From Okeania sp034190295 (GTDB lineage Bacteria; Cyanobacteriota; Cyanobacteriia; Cyanobacteriales; Microcoleaceae), in NCBI GenBank assembly GCA_034190295.1, contig JAXHSW010000018.1, positions 1-64,000 on the forward strand: 64,000 nt of DNA, given 5' to 3'. The notes below the pieces were generated by a model that searched no databases, had not been told where the DNA came from, and saw only the letters and a program-made list of their open reading frames with translations. The position numbers and the translations under genes are program-made. Every line of letters begins with the position of its first letter. The stretch's first letter is position 1. Below are positions 57,401-64,000 of the stretch, piece after piece.

Positions 57401-59563
57401 AATAGTCAAGCAAAAGTTGATGAGTCTCAGCAAAAATCACAAATAGATAATCCGGCAAAAGTTGGAAAATTTCCAAATCAACCGCCAATAAATAGTCAAG
57501 CAAAAGTTGATGAGTCTCAGCAAGAATCACAAATAAATAATCCAGCACAAGAGACAAATTCTGAAAATCAACCACAAATAAATAGTCAGGCAAAAGTTGA
57601 TAAGTCTCAGCAAGAATCACAAATAAATAATCCAGCACAAGAGACAAATTCTGAAAATCAACCACAAATAAATAGTCGGGAAAAAGTTGATAAGTCTCAG
57701 CAAGAATCACAAATAAATAATCCAGCACAAGAGGCAAATTCTGAAAATCAACCACAAATAAATAGTCGGGCAAAAGTTGATAAGTCTCAGCAAGAATCAC
57801 AAATAAATAATCCAGCACAAGAGGCAAATCCTGAAAATCAACCACAAATAAATAATCCAGCACAAGAGGCAAATTCTGAAAATCAACCGCCAATAAATAG
57901 TCAGGCAAAAGTTAATAAGTCTCAGCAAGAATCACAAATAAATAATCCAGAACTAGAGGCAAATCCTGAAAATCAACCGCCAATAAATAGTCAAGCAAAA
58001 GTTGATGAGTCTCAGCAAAAATCACAAATAGATAATCCAGAACTAGAGGCAAATCCTGAAAATCAACCGCCAATAAATAATCCAGAACTAGAGGCAAATC
58101 CTGAAAATCAACCGCCAATAAATAGTCAAGCACAAGTTGATGAGTCTCAGCAAAAATCACAAATAGATAATCCGGCAAAAGTTGGAAAATTTCCAAATCA
58201 ACCACAAATAAATAGTCAGGCAAAAGTTGATGAGTTTCAGCAAAAATCACAAATAAATAATCCGAAACTAGAGACAAATTCTCCAAATCAACCAGAAATA
58301 AACGAACTGGTTAATTATAGTGAAGAAAACTTACTCGCTGAGACTAAAGACATTTTTCCCAGAATTAAATTATTGATGTGTAGTAATTCCCTAGATTTAA
58401 CTGGTGCACCACTTCATCAATTAGAAATTGCCCTAAAATTGGCAGATGATGGAATTGTTGAACCAATAATTTTTTCTGTCAATGATGGAGAATTGAGAGA
58501 AATTTATGAACAACATAATATTCAGGTAGTTGTTCTAGATAATCCACTAGAACATATTTATCAAATAAATATTTATGATGCAGCTTTAGCTAGTTTTGCC
58601 AAAGAAATAAAAGCGCTAAATATTGATGTTATGTATGTCAATACCTTAGAAAACTTTTTCATGGTAGATGTCGCTCAGATGTTAAATATTCCCAGTGTCT
58701 GGAATGTACATGAAAGTGAACCTTGGCAAACTTATTTTAATCGGTTTGGCACAGAGATAGCTGCTAGAGCATTAGAATGTTTCCGCTATCCTTATCGAGT
58801 AATTTTTGTTGCTGATGCTACTCGAAATAGATACTTACCTTTGAATAGTCATCACAATTTTACTGTGATACATAATGGCTTAGATTTAAAGTTCTTAAAA
58901 TCCGCAGCTCAGAAATGGTCAAAACAATCGGCAAGGTCAACTTTAGAAGTAAAAAATGATGAAATTGTCATTCTATTATTAGGTACTGTTTGTGAAAGGA
59001 AAGGTCAACAGGATTTAGTAAAAGCCTTATCATTTATCCCTGAAACAGAAAGTCAAAAAATAAAATGTTTTATAGTAGGCGATCGCCCAAATCTTTACAG
59101 TTTAAAATTACATGAACTTTTGACTGAATTACCAGCAGAAATTCAACAGCGAGTAGAAATAGTAAAAGAAACTCCAGAAACAGCGAAATATTATCTAGCA
59201 GCAGATATATTTGTTTGTACTTCTCGCATTGAGAGTTTTCCTAGAGTCATATTAGAAGCAATGGCTTATGATTTACCTATAATTACTACTCCGGTATTTG
59301 GCATTGTTGAACAAGTAAAACCAAATATTAATGGTTTATTCTATACTCCCGATAACCCAGAAGAATTAGCAAATTTTTTAACATCTTTGTTGACAGATGA
59401 AACATTGCGTCATCGACTCGCAGGTAATTCTAAATATGTCCTGGAGTCATTAAATACCTTTGCAGAAATGACAGAAACTTATGGTCAAATATTCCGTGAA
59501 GCATACTTTTCTTTAGACAAATTAGCACACAGGGATTATGTCACAGATGTACAGATTAATTAG
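51473..59563 (+). CDS. Giant sulfotransferase/coiled-coil/glycosyltransferase
   Basis: Multidomain protein of 2,696 aa; ATG preceded by AAAGGAG. Order: sulfotransferase (1-260; PAPS loop GMHRSGTSLTASLF, FVYRSPWEVADSLYRR); coiled coil (about 280-720) of 28-residue repeats like QLETDFGQTQQKLDATQIKL; two related beta modules (about 750-853 and 856-956; IDSPTNWNFASSQIEIVGWC, APTNWQQREGVILFAGWC); a GT2 glycosyltransferase (about 1066-1290; VVMPVYNP, FILFLDNDDE); a second GT2 domain (about 1326-1600; IIIPTKNQ, VLFLNNDTEI); a linker (about 1602-2277) of heptamer-derived residues and 41 fifteen-residue units; and a GT4 glycosyltransferase (about 2296-2696; LDLTGAPLHQLEIAL, VCTSRIESFPRVILEAMAYD). It probably extends and sulfates the glycan exported by the upstream ABC transporter. 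The last residues derive from a family D repeat. Confidence 0.85.
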   Translation: MKSTVFIITGMHRSGTSLTASLFQSVGVNIGERLVGPEYGNIRGHFEDIEFVELQKGMLGSQGLDDLGSNLEVTEIPVKKQYLKAAKRLIKNREETQDVLGKIWGWKDPRTTLFLNFWLDLLPDAKLIFVYRSPWEVADSLYRRATDDKLLEQPEIAVKMWLNYNQRILDFYQNFSGQCLIAKVDSIGKNPENFIQAVNEKFVLDLPAPPPGNFAESLLVKDIIKTSRPKLIEKYFPETLEIYQQLEKIGIGGESGAEFMANIESDRQFWEFQDWLNIRGLEKQINLLETDVKKRQEFFREAQQKVDSLEKQLGETEQQLDSREIKLKESAKKLEALETEIGETQALLDGKATKLQESQTKVATLERKLGQTQGQFEGAKTKLDDSQKKVIRLEIELGQTQAQLSNSATRFQEALGKILSLETELGKTLVQLDGTQIKLTESQKKLLGLETELGQNLVELDRNKVRLQESQQKVEILETELGQTQQQLDGNLVKLQASQTKLQQLETEFGQTQQKLDATQIKLAESQNKIGILETEFGQTQQKLNGTQIKLGESQTKIQYLETDLGETQQKLDGTQIRLDATQIKLGESQNKIQQLETDFGQTQQKLDATQIKLGESQNKIQQLETDFGQTQQKLDATQIKLGESQNKIGILETDLGQTQSTLEQTQAELGKTQSTLEQTQAELGKTQTILGETQTILGQTQDQLITQHYENETLKAEISAMKSSKFWKLREKWSGLKRKLSRLQMRLIFSIDSPTNWNFASSQIEIVGWCFRNAGLDIEAIRARVGEEVFAGNYYIERLDVAQKFPDISAAKNSGFQIPLKLSPGNYQLILEAQDKKGKWHNFASYPILVSTVEANFDAPTNWQQREGVILFAGWCCHPEQKITKLILKCGDISVDCAYGLRRKDVGEVFPDWMASDHSGFEATVELPPGKWQVSLEALLENGEVVGFPCSDVLKLRRYSFWEKAKDKFEKLSKFAKAIGKRTAERKQRLGRIIPLPSELPGIARQILQIYQQQQWQEGDLLAPPGFVVPETMDVYDAWLAVNNWGDRSLQYLIARLEGCQTILPKISVVMPVYNPPVEFLDKAIASVLNQVYQNWEFCIADDFSSNPNIREFLTGIAETDSRIKLIFRSENGNISAATNSAAELATGDFILFLDNDDELTPDALAEVALYLGQNPETDFLYSDDDKINQSGKRFDPQFKPEYSPELLLSYMYMGHLCVVRKEIFERVGGLRIGFEGSQDYDLALRATEISRQVGHLPLVLYHWRTSPGSTAISGGEKPESFLAGKTAVQESLKRRGVKGNIYQPDWAMRENLGIFQPLFPDEGAAVSIIIPTKNQVKLLKGCIESLKKTTYENYQIFVIDNESDESETLEYLASLKGSFSGSANISVISIPNSGGKFNFAAINNRAVERVDSEYVLFLNNDTEIIYPNWLSQMIGYAQFPGVGAVGAKLIYPDKRIQHAGVIHGLHHGLAGHAFKLLHSENRGYLSQASVSRNYSAVTAACMLTSRQLFLELGGFDESNFAVAYNDADYGYRLLEKGYRSVYCPDAELIHKEGTSRGYSDNPQEEANYRRKYSQMVDGFYSPHFSLESELFEIQPRRYFIGKEEGRRKKEEGRRKKEGRGKKELKSQKSKVKSQKLEANSQRELKSQKLETNSPNQPQINSQAKVDESQQESQINNPAQEANSENQPQINNPAQETNSENQPPINSQAKVDESQQESQINNPAKVGKFPNQPQINSQAKVDKSQQESQINNPAQETNSENQPQINSQAKVDESQQESQINNPELETNSENQPQINSQAKVDKSQQESQINNPAQEANPENQPQINNPAQETNSENQPQINSQAKVDESQQESQINNPAQETNSENQPPINSQAKVDESQQKSQIDNPAKVGKFPNQPQINSQAKVDKSQQESQINNPAQETNSENQPQINNSAQETNSENQPPINSQAKVDKSQQESQINNPAQETNSENQPPINSQAKVDESQQKSQIDNPAKVGKFPNQPPINSQAKVDESQQESQINNPAQETNSENQPQINSQAKVDKSQQESQINNPAQETNSENQPQINSREKVDKSQQESQINNPAQEANSENQPQINSRAKVDKSQQESQINNPAQEANPENQPQINNPAQEANSENQPPINSQAKVNKSQQESQINNPELEANPENQPPINSQAKVDESQQKSQIDNPELEANPENQPPINNPELEANPENQPPINSQAQVDESQQKSQIDNPAKVGKFPNQPQINSQAKVDEFQQKSQINNPKLETNSPNQPEINELVNYSEENLLAETKDIFPRIKLLMCSNSLDLTGAPLHQLEIALKLADDGIVEPIIFSVNDGELREIYEQHNIQVVVLDNPLEHIYQINIYDAALASFAKEIKALNIDVMYVNTLENFFMVDVAQMLNIPSVWNVHESEPWQTYFNRFGTEIAARALECFRYPYRVIFVADATRNRYLPLNSHHNFTVIHNGLDLKFLKSAAQKWSKQSARSTLEVKNDEIVILLLGTVCERKGQQDLVKALSFIPETESQKIKCFIVGDRPNLYSLKLHELLTELPAEIQQRVEIVKETPETAKYYLAADIFVCTSRIESFPRVILEAMAYDLPIITTPVFGIVEQVKPNINGLFYTPDNPEELANFLTSLLTDETLRHRLAGNSKYVLESLNTFAEMTETYGQIFREAYFSLDKLAHRDYVTDVQIN
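53126..53461. repeat. 84-bp coiled-coil repeats
   Basis: Nearly identical 84-bp units begin at 53210, 53294 and 53378 (GATGCTACTCAAATAAA). Each encodes 28 residues, that is four heptads. Older, more diverged units extend upstream to about 52400, then shorter TQAELGKTQSTLEQ units follow. Confidence 0.85.
56281..56383. repeat. Coding heptamer repeats (GGAAGAA, AAAAGTC)
   Basis: 56281-56345 is a GGAAGAA run translated as EEGRRKK-type residues. 56350-56383 is an AAAAGTC run translated as KSQKSKV-type residues. They form the join between the second GT2 domain and the 15-codon repeat linker. Confidence 0.85.
56459..58303. repeat. Forty-one 45-bp coding units
   Basis: 1,845 bases equal 41 units of 45 bases. 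The main unit types are SQAKVDESQQESQIN, NPAQETNSENQPQIN and NPAKVGKFPNQPQIN, mostly alternating. Differences between units are few, so the expansion looks recent. The composition (Gln, Asn, Ser, Glu, Pro) predicts a disordered linker. Confidence 0.9.
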
Positions 59564-59771
59564 TGGATTTAATATTACTAATAATTTTCAACCTGATGTT
59601 ACTTTTGACTTCAGACATTAGCACACACAGATTATGGCACGGATGTACGGATTAATTAGTGGATTTAATATTACTAATAATTTTCAACCTGATGTTACTT
59701 TTGACTTCAGACATTAGCACACACAGATTATGGCACGGATGTACGGATTAATTAGTGGGTTTAATGTTACT
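59520..59771. repeat. 96-bp tandem repeat at the giant gene's 3' end
   Basis: TAGTGG recurs at 59561, 59657 and 59753, a period of exactly 96 bases. The unit contains TTAGCACACACAGATTATGG and CACGGATGTACGGATTAATT, related to family D. The first copy overlaps the end of the giant gene and encodes LAHRDYVTDVQIN. Confidence 0.85.
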
Positions 59772-60503
59772 AATGTAATTATTGAAATGCAAGTTTGAAA
59801 TTTAGAAGGATTTGAAAAACGGATTTTATATAATGCAGCTAAAGCTTATTCTACTCAGTTAGATTCAGGAGAGGATTACACTTTGCTAAATCCTGTTATT
59901 GCCTTAACTATTACAGATTTTGAAATGTTTTCTGGGTTAGATAAAATTATTTCTCGCTTTTTGCTCAAGGAAAAAGATTATTTAATAGACTATCCTGTTT
60001 ATGATATTGAATTAGTCTTTGTGGAATTGCCCAAATTTACTAAATAAATCTCATAATTAACAACAATTACTGATAAATGGCTGTATTTTCTCAAAAGTGC
60101 AAAAAAATTGGATTCTGTGCAGAAAAAATGAGGGAAGTTCCAGAAATTCAGAAAGCATTTGAAGTTGCTAATCAAGCTGGTTTTAGTAGAGAATAATTTG
60201 AAAATTTAGAGGCACGTTCAATAATTGATAATTGATAATTGATAATTACCTTTCCCTAAAAGGAAGAGGATTGAATAAAAGCAAAATTTTTTCTTGTTTC
60301 TCCACGGCGAGTGAGAGGCTTTAAACCTTAATTATTCGGTAAACTTATATTGTATTGCTGACCAAAAAAATGCTATAAAAAGAGCCATTAATTAAGGTAT
60401 TGAGCAAGGAAATCAAGAAGCTAAAATCGAAATTGCCCAACGATTACTAGAATTTTTAGATGCAGAAACTGTTAGTCAAAATACAGGTTTAAGTCTAGAA
60501 TAA
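59772..60503 (+). pseudogene. Rpn-type PD-(D/E)XK nuclease/transposase remnant
   Basis: Fragments of an Rpn-family recombination-promoting nuclease: VIIEMQV*NLEGFEKRILYN with the nuclease-core Glu, then YSTQLDSGEDYTLLNPVI and IELVFVELPKFTK. Next is DKWLYFLKSAKKLDSVQKK, a frameshift, EIQKAFEVANQAGFSRE, and after an inserted family C element, EIAQRLLEFLDAETVSQNTG. The N-terminus is missing and several stops are present. Confidence 0.75.
60217..60342. mobile_element. Family C element inside the rpn remnant
   Basis: 126 bases from TTCAATAATTGATAATTG to CTTAATTATTCGGTAA. It splits the coding remnant, showing that family C inserts into genes or dead genes. Confidence 0.75.
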
Positions 60504-60972
60504 GTTCAAAACTTGAGAAACCAATGATAGAGAAAACGTAAGCATTCAGCGGTCAGCTATCAGCTATCAGCTTCATTACCTTTAAAGCAAGCTAGTCGTT
60601 CTTGTACTTCAATTTATGGATTAAAAGTGTAGTAGAAGTTAAACAAATCTTTCTTCATTCATTTTTATTGCTGTTTGCGCAGCATTCCGCAGGAAGAGCT
60701 AAACGCTAATAGCTGAATACTTACGAGAAAACAAAGCATTCAAAAATTAATAATTAATTATTACCTCTCTTTGAAAATAAGAAAATTGACTAAAAGGAAA
60801 ATTGTTTATTTTCGTCGATTGGATATGGCGAGGATACCTCGCCATCCCTTGACCGTTTTTATTCTTTAAAGGAGAGGCTTTAAATCTTTATTATTTGGTA
60901 AGTTTTAAATCAAAATTTGTAGTTAAAGTATGAACAATTGGTCTTCAAATCAGCAATCTATGAAAATTAATA
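60504..60972. repeat. Family A and C repeats
   Basis: 60538-60724 is a family A element with its ends in GTAAGCATT and ATACTTAC form. About 60734-60901 is a family C element with the extra TATGGCGAGGATACCTCGCC hairpin. No gene is seen. Confidence 0.7.
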
Positions 60973-62118
60973 ATGTTTAATCTAGATTTTCCTAAAAGCA
61001 CAGAAATAGATTACTTAACTAAATTTTCTGGTTGGTACATTTCTGAAAATAATCTCAATATTCAACTAAGTCTGTATCTAAATGGAAAACCTTATGTCTC
61101 ACTTTTACATGGTGGATATCGACCAGATGTAGCTGCTGCTTTTCCAGAAAAAAAATATGCTAGTCATAGTGGTTTTGGGGGCGAGCTTTTACTGCCAAAA
61201 AATATTCAACCAGAGACAGATATAAAAATAGAAATATTTGCCGATGGAAGAGAAAAAATATTATTATTTCAAAATCAATTTAAGATTATTGGAAATATTC
61301 CTAACCAACCTCAACGACAGAAAATTTTCAACCTACAAAAACTGTTAATTTGCCCCCAATGTGGAAACATAGTTGCACCATGTAATAAACAAAATTGTCC
61401 TGTATGGGTCAGAAGAAATACTCCTCATATTTTGCAATCAGGAGATTTACCATTTATTAAACTCACAGAAACAGAAACTACCCACCCTTACTCAGAAGGA
61501 ATTTTAACAGTATTGAATAAAATTGGAGAAAATGGAATAGTTTTAGATTTTGGCGCAGGTAATACTCAAAAAGAATATCTAAAGCCAAATATTTGTTACT
61601 TAGATGTACAGCAATATCAATATACAGATGTCGTCTGCTCTACATTAAAATTACCATTTTCAGATAACTGCTTTGATGGCATAATTAGTCATGCAGTTTT
61701 TGAACATTTACCTAATCCATTTTTTACCGCAAAAGAACTTTATCGTATCTTAAAACCAGGAGGTTTAATATTTATTGATACTGCATTTTTACAACCACTT
61801 CACGCTGACCCCAGCCATTATTTTAATATGACAATTCATGGTTTACGGCAAATATTGTCAGACTTTGAAGAAATCAATAGTGGTATTTTTCCCCATCATT
61901 ATCCATCCTATAGTATGATGATGTTGATTCAAACTGTCTGGCCTTATATTCAACAACAAGAATGGCAAGAACGTTTAGAAGATTGGCACGCTTTTTTAGT
62001 ACAGGAAGGTGATAATTTAGATATGGTATTAGGGGAAAAAGGGAGAGAAATTTTAGCAGCAGGAATATTTTTTGAGGGTAAAAAAACTACAAAAAAATGT
62101 ATTGTTGAAAATCCCTAA
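60973..62118 (+). CDS. SAM methyltransferase with N-terminal beta module and zinc ribbon
   Basis: Protein of 381 aa. Residues 1-115 form a beta-rich module (FSGWYISENNLNIQLSLYLN, then PEKKYASHSGFGGELLLP) of the same 'GW...D...FP....SGF' type as the two modules in the giant enzyme. A Cys cluster, CPQCGNIVAPCNKQNC (about 126-141), may bind zinc. The methyltransferase domain has VLDFGAGNTQKEYL, LKLPFSDNCFDGIIS and HAVFEHLPNPF, then LYRILKPGGLIFIDTAF. The shared module suggests it acts on the same glycan or docks to it. Confidence 0.82.
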   Translation: MFNLDFPKSTEIDYLTKFSGWYISENNLNIQLSLYLNGKPYVSLLHGGYRPDVAAAFPEKKYASHSGFGGELLLPKNIQPETDIKIEIFADGREKILLFQNQFKIIGNIPNQPQRQKIFNLQKLLICPQCGNIVAPCNKQNCPVWVRRNTPHILQSGDLPFIKLTETETTHPYSEGILTVLNKIGENGIVLDFGAGNTQKEYLKPNICYLDVQQYQYTDVVCSTLKLPFSDNCFDGIISHAVFEHLPNPFFTAKELYRILKPGGLIFIDTAFLQPLHADPSHYFNMTIHGLRQILSDFEEINSGIFPHHYPSYSMMMLIQTVWPYIQQQEWQERLEDWHAFLVQEGDNLDMVLGEKGREILAAGIFFEGKKTTKKCIVENP

Positions 62119-62389
62119 ATATAGGTAAGCAAACAGCCGTCAGCCATCAGCTATTACTTTTAGTTGAGGATAAAAGCAATATTTAACTGTCTTACTACAA
62201 AAGTTGCCTTCCTTACCAAATAATTAAGGTTTAAAGCCTCTCCTTTAAAGGAGAAACAAGAAAAAATGTTCCTTTTATTCAATCCTCTTCCTTTTAGGGA
62301 GAAATAATTATCAATTATCAATTATCAATTATTGAACTGTTCCCTATTCCCTGCTATATAATATTTCACAATTAAAATAAAATTTTTAT
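62119..62389. repeat. Partial family A and complete family C repeats
   Basis: 62125-62212 is the end of a family A element (its inner part AAAGCAATATTTAACTGTC matches 46784-46802 inverted). 62213-62335 is a family C element. About 50 bases remain before the next ATG. Confidence 0.7.
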
Positions 62390-64000
62390 ATGTCAGAAAA
62401 GAGTTTCAATCATCAGCATCAGAATCAAGCCCAAAAATATTGGCAAACAAATCCAAAAGCAGCTTTAGTAAACAGTAATCAGTGGGTATCTAATTTGATT
62501 ATTGAAAAAGCTATTAATCAAAGAATCTCTGGTGGAAAAACAGAAAAATATTGGCTAGCTTGGTTGATAGAAGATTTTTTTGCTGGCAGAAAATTTGATA
62601 GTTTATTATCTATTGGTTGTGGCGTTGGTAATCACGAAATACTAATGGCTAAGTTAGGTTTAGCTAAGAATATTGATGCCTTTGATTTTTCTGAATCAGC
62701 ATTAGAAATTGCTAGAAGAGATGCAGAAAAAGCAGGAGTTAAGATTAATTTCTACCAAGATAATTTTAATACTTTTACTCTTAACAAAAAATATGACCTA
62801 ATAACCTGTTTTGGTTCTTTGCATCATGTGAAAGAATTAGAACACTGTTTATCCACAATCAAAAATAACTTAAAGCCTCAAGGTTATGTAATCTTAAATG
62901 AGTATATTGGTGATTGTTTCAATATTTATGAACAACAACAATTAGATATTATTAATCGTATATATAATTGCTTCGATGATAGTCTAAAATCTGTCAAAGT
63001 CTCAAAATATAAAAGCCCAAGTATTGAAGAAGTATTTACATTAGACCCATCTGAGGCAGTACGTTCAAAATTGATATTGGCATTTATCAAATACTACTTT
63101 CATATAGAAGTTTTGAATCACTATGGTGGTGGATTAATTAACGAACTATATCAACTACTAGATAGTAATCAATTTGTTACTGAAGACCCCAAAGGAGAAA
63201 CAATAATCAGATTATTGCTGGAATTTGAGAAAATTTTAATGGAGATTCCAGGAGGCTTAAAAAGTGATTTTTGCTTATGTATTCTCCGACATAAAACCTT
63301 AAAAAAACAATCTCAAAAACCTGATTTTTTGATAATTGGAGCGCAACAATGTGGTGTAAATTATTTACATAAATATCTTTTTAAACATCCTAAAATAGCA
63401 ACAGTTAAACAACCATCATTACATTTTTTCGATATAAATTTTCATCAAGGAATAAACTGGTATAAAAATCAATTTGTAGTGGAAGAAGAAAGCGATCTAA
63501 TTACAGGAGAATCAAGTTCTTACTATTTATTTCATCCTCTTGTTCCCCAAAGAGTTTACAATTTCTATCCTAATATAAAGTTAATTGTCATACTAAAAAA
63601 TCCTATAGATAGAGCGATCGACCACTATTACCATGAAGTCAAATTAGGTTATGAATCTTTAAATTTATCAGAAGCGATCGCTACAGAATCTAACCGTTTA
63701 GAAGGAGAAGTAGAGAAAATTATAGAAACAGAAACATATTACAGTTTTAACCATCAACACTACACATATTTATCTCGCGGTAAATACGTTGAACAACTTC
63801 AAAATTGGATGAATTTTTTCCCAAAAGAACAATTTTTAATTCTGCAAAGTGAAGACTTGTTTAATCATCCTCAAGAAACTATGAACAAAGTATTTAAGTT
63901 TCTCGATTTGAAGCCAGAATTAATAGATGATTATATCGATCATAATCAAGAAAAAAAACCTGAAATTAACTCTGAAACATACCAGCAATTAACAGAATAC
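62390..64000 (+). CDS. Methyltransferase-sulfotransferase fusion, cut by window end
   Basis: Open from the ATG at 62390 to the window end (537 codons, no stop). Residues about 40-260 are a SAM methyltransferase (SLLSIGCGVGNHEILMAKLG, CFGSLHHVKELEHCL, GYVILNEYIGD). Residues about 305-537 are a Sulfotransfer_1-type domain: FLIIGAQQCGVNYLHKYLFK is the PAPS-binding loop, and NPIDRAIDHYYHEVKLGYES the 3'-phosphate region. The loop is unusual: the usual Lys and Thr-Thr/Ser (as in AQKCGTTSL) are replaced by Gln, Val and Asn, so sulfotransferase activity is uncertain. It is probably another tailoring enzyme of the glycan. Confidence 0.78.
   Translation, partial: MSEKSFNHQHQNQAQKYWQTNPKAALVNSNQWVSNLIIEKAINQRISGGKTEKYWLAWLIEDFFAGRKFDSLLSIGCGVGNHEILMAKLGLAKNIDAFDFSESALEIARRDAEKAGVKINFYQDNFNTFTLNKKYDLITCFGSLHHVKELEHCLSTIKNNLKPQGYVILNEYIGDCFNIYEQQQLDIINRIYNCFDDSLKSVKVSKYKSPSIEEVFTLDPSEAVRSKLILAFIKYYFHIEVLNHYGGGLINELYQLLDSNQFVTEDPKGETIIRLLLEFEKILMEIPGGLKSDFCLCILRHKTLKKQSQKPDFLIIGAQQCGVNYLHKYLFKHPKIATVKQPSLHFFDINFHQGINWYKNQFVVEEESDLITGESSSYYLFHPLVPQRVYNFYPNIKLIVILKNPIDRAIDHYYHEVKLGYESLNLSEAIATESNRLEGEVEKIIETETYYSFNHQHYTYLSRGKYVEQLQNWMNFFPKEQFLILQSEDLFNHPQETMNKVFKFLDLKPELIDDYIDHNQEKKPEINSETYQQLTEY

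Noticed and set aside
56370..57908. Minus-strand open frame of 512 codons (LVLDYLFVILAETYQLL-type repeats) opposite the giant gene, and its neighbour at 57912-58286
   Set aside because: It exists only because the 45-bp repeat has no stops on either strand. The plus strand is continuous with real glycosyltransferase domains on both sides.

Overview
This window looks like chromosome from a filamentous, gliding, probably non-heterocystous cyanobacterium. The DNA is AT-rich and dotted with the HIP1 octamer GCGATCGC. It carries a hormogonium/pilus chemotaxis (hmp) gene set, a PEP-CTERM protein, a NucA/NuiA pair and heptanucleotide tandem repeats of the kind described in cyanobacteria. Coding density is low and intergenic space is crowded with MITE-like repeats. 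That pattern recalls Trichodesmium, Okeania and relatives, but this placement is an inference. No rRNA, tRNA or CRISPR array was seen.

Layout. 0-16 kb: an ATP-grasp remnant, a secreted nuclease (nucA-like) with its inhibitor (nuiA), a LeuC/HacA-type dehydratase, an 85-bp tandem array, a CYTH phosphatase, gluconokinase, a DUF937-type protein, a PfkB sugar kinase, a small LuxR-type (PedR-like) regulator, a MotA-like/OmpA-like membrane pair and a PEP-CTERM surface protein. 16-38 kb: the motility chemotaxis locus, in order hmpA (PatA-like), hmpB (CheY), hmpC (CheW), hmpD (receptor) and hmpE (hybrid CheA) on the minus strand, with hmpF on the plus strand. hmpD and hmpE are split by an IS5-like element that is itself split by a second IS. 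hmpA and hmpF are separated by a cluster of IS605-type tnpB elements, none intact. 38-43 kb: tilS, an intact-looking tnpB element that truncated a small gene, ruvB and a conserved hypothetical gene.

43-64 kb: an ABC-transporter-dependent polysaccharide cluster. It holds a Wzm permease, a Wzt ATPase with a C-terminal glycan-binding-type domain, a double methyltransferase crossed by a 100-N assembly gap, a 2,696-residue sulfotransferase/coiled-coil/glycosyltransferase polyprotein, another methyltransferase, and a methyltransferase-sulfotransferase fusion running off the window end. The architecture suggests a surface glycan that is built, end-modified by methyl or sulfate groups, recognised by Wzt and exported. 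The coiled coil and the expandable repeat linkers could set chain length, in the manner of WbdD; this is a hypothesis.

The most unusual signal is that repeats normally found between genes here form part of proteins. Heptanucleotide repeats (AAAAGTC, TCAGAAG, GGAAGAA) are translated as inter-domain linkers in the glycan enzymes. Other intergenic repeats supply the C-termini of Wzt, the giant enzyme and the CYTH protein. The giant enzyme also carries exactly 41 in-frame 45-bp units.

Repeat families named below. A: 190-310 bp elements with ends GTAAGCATT/AATGCTTAC. B: about 120-130 bp, from GGTCATTTCAG to TTTTTCGGTAA. C: about 120-170 bp, from TTACCGAATAATTAAGG to AATTATTGAA. D: 'CACGGATTATGGCACGGAT' repeats. 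E: 'ACCCACCCCTAGCCCCTCC' hairpin elements.
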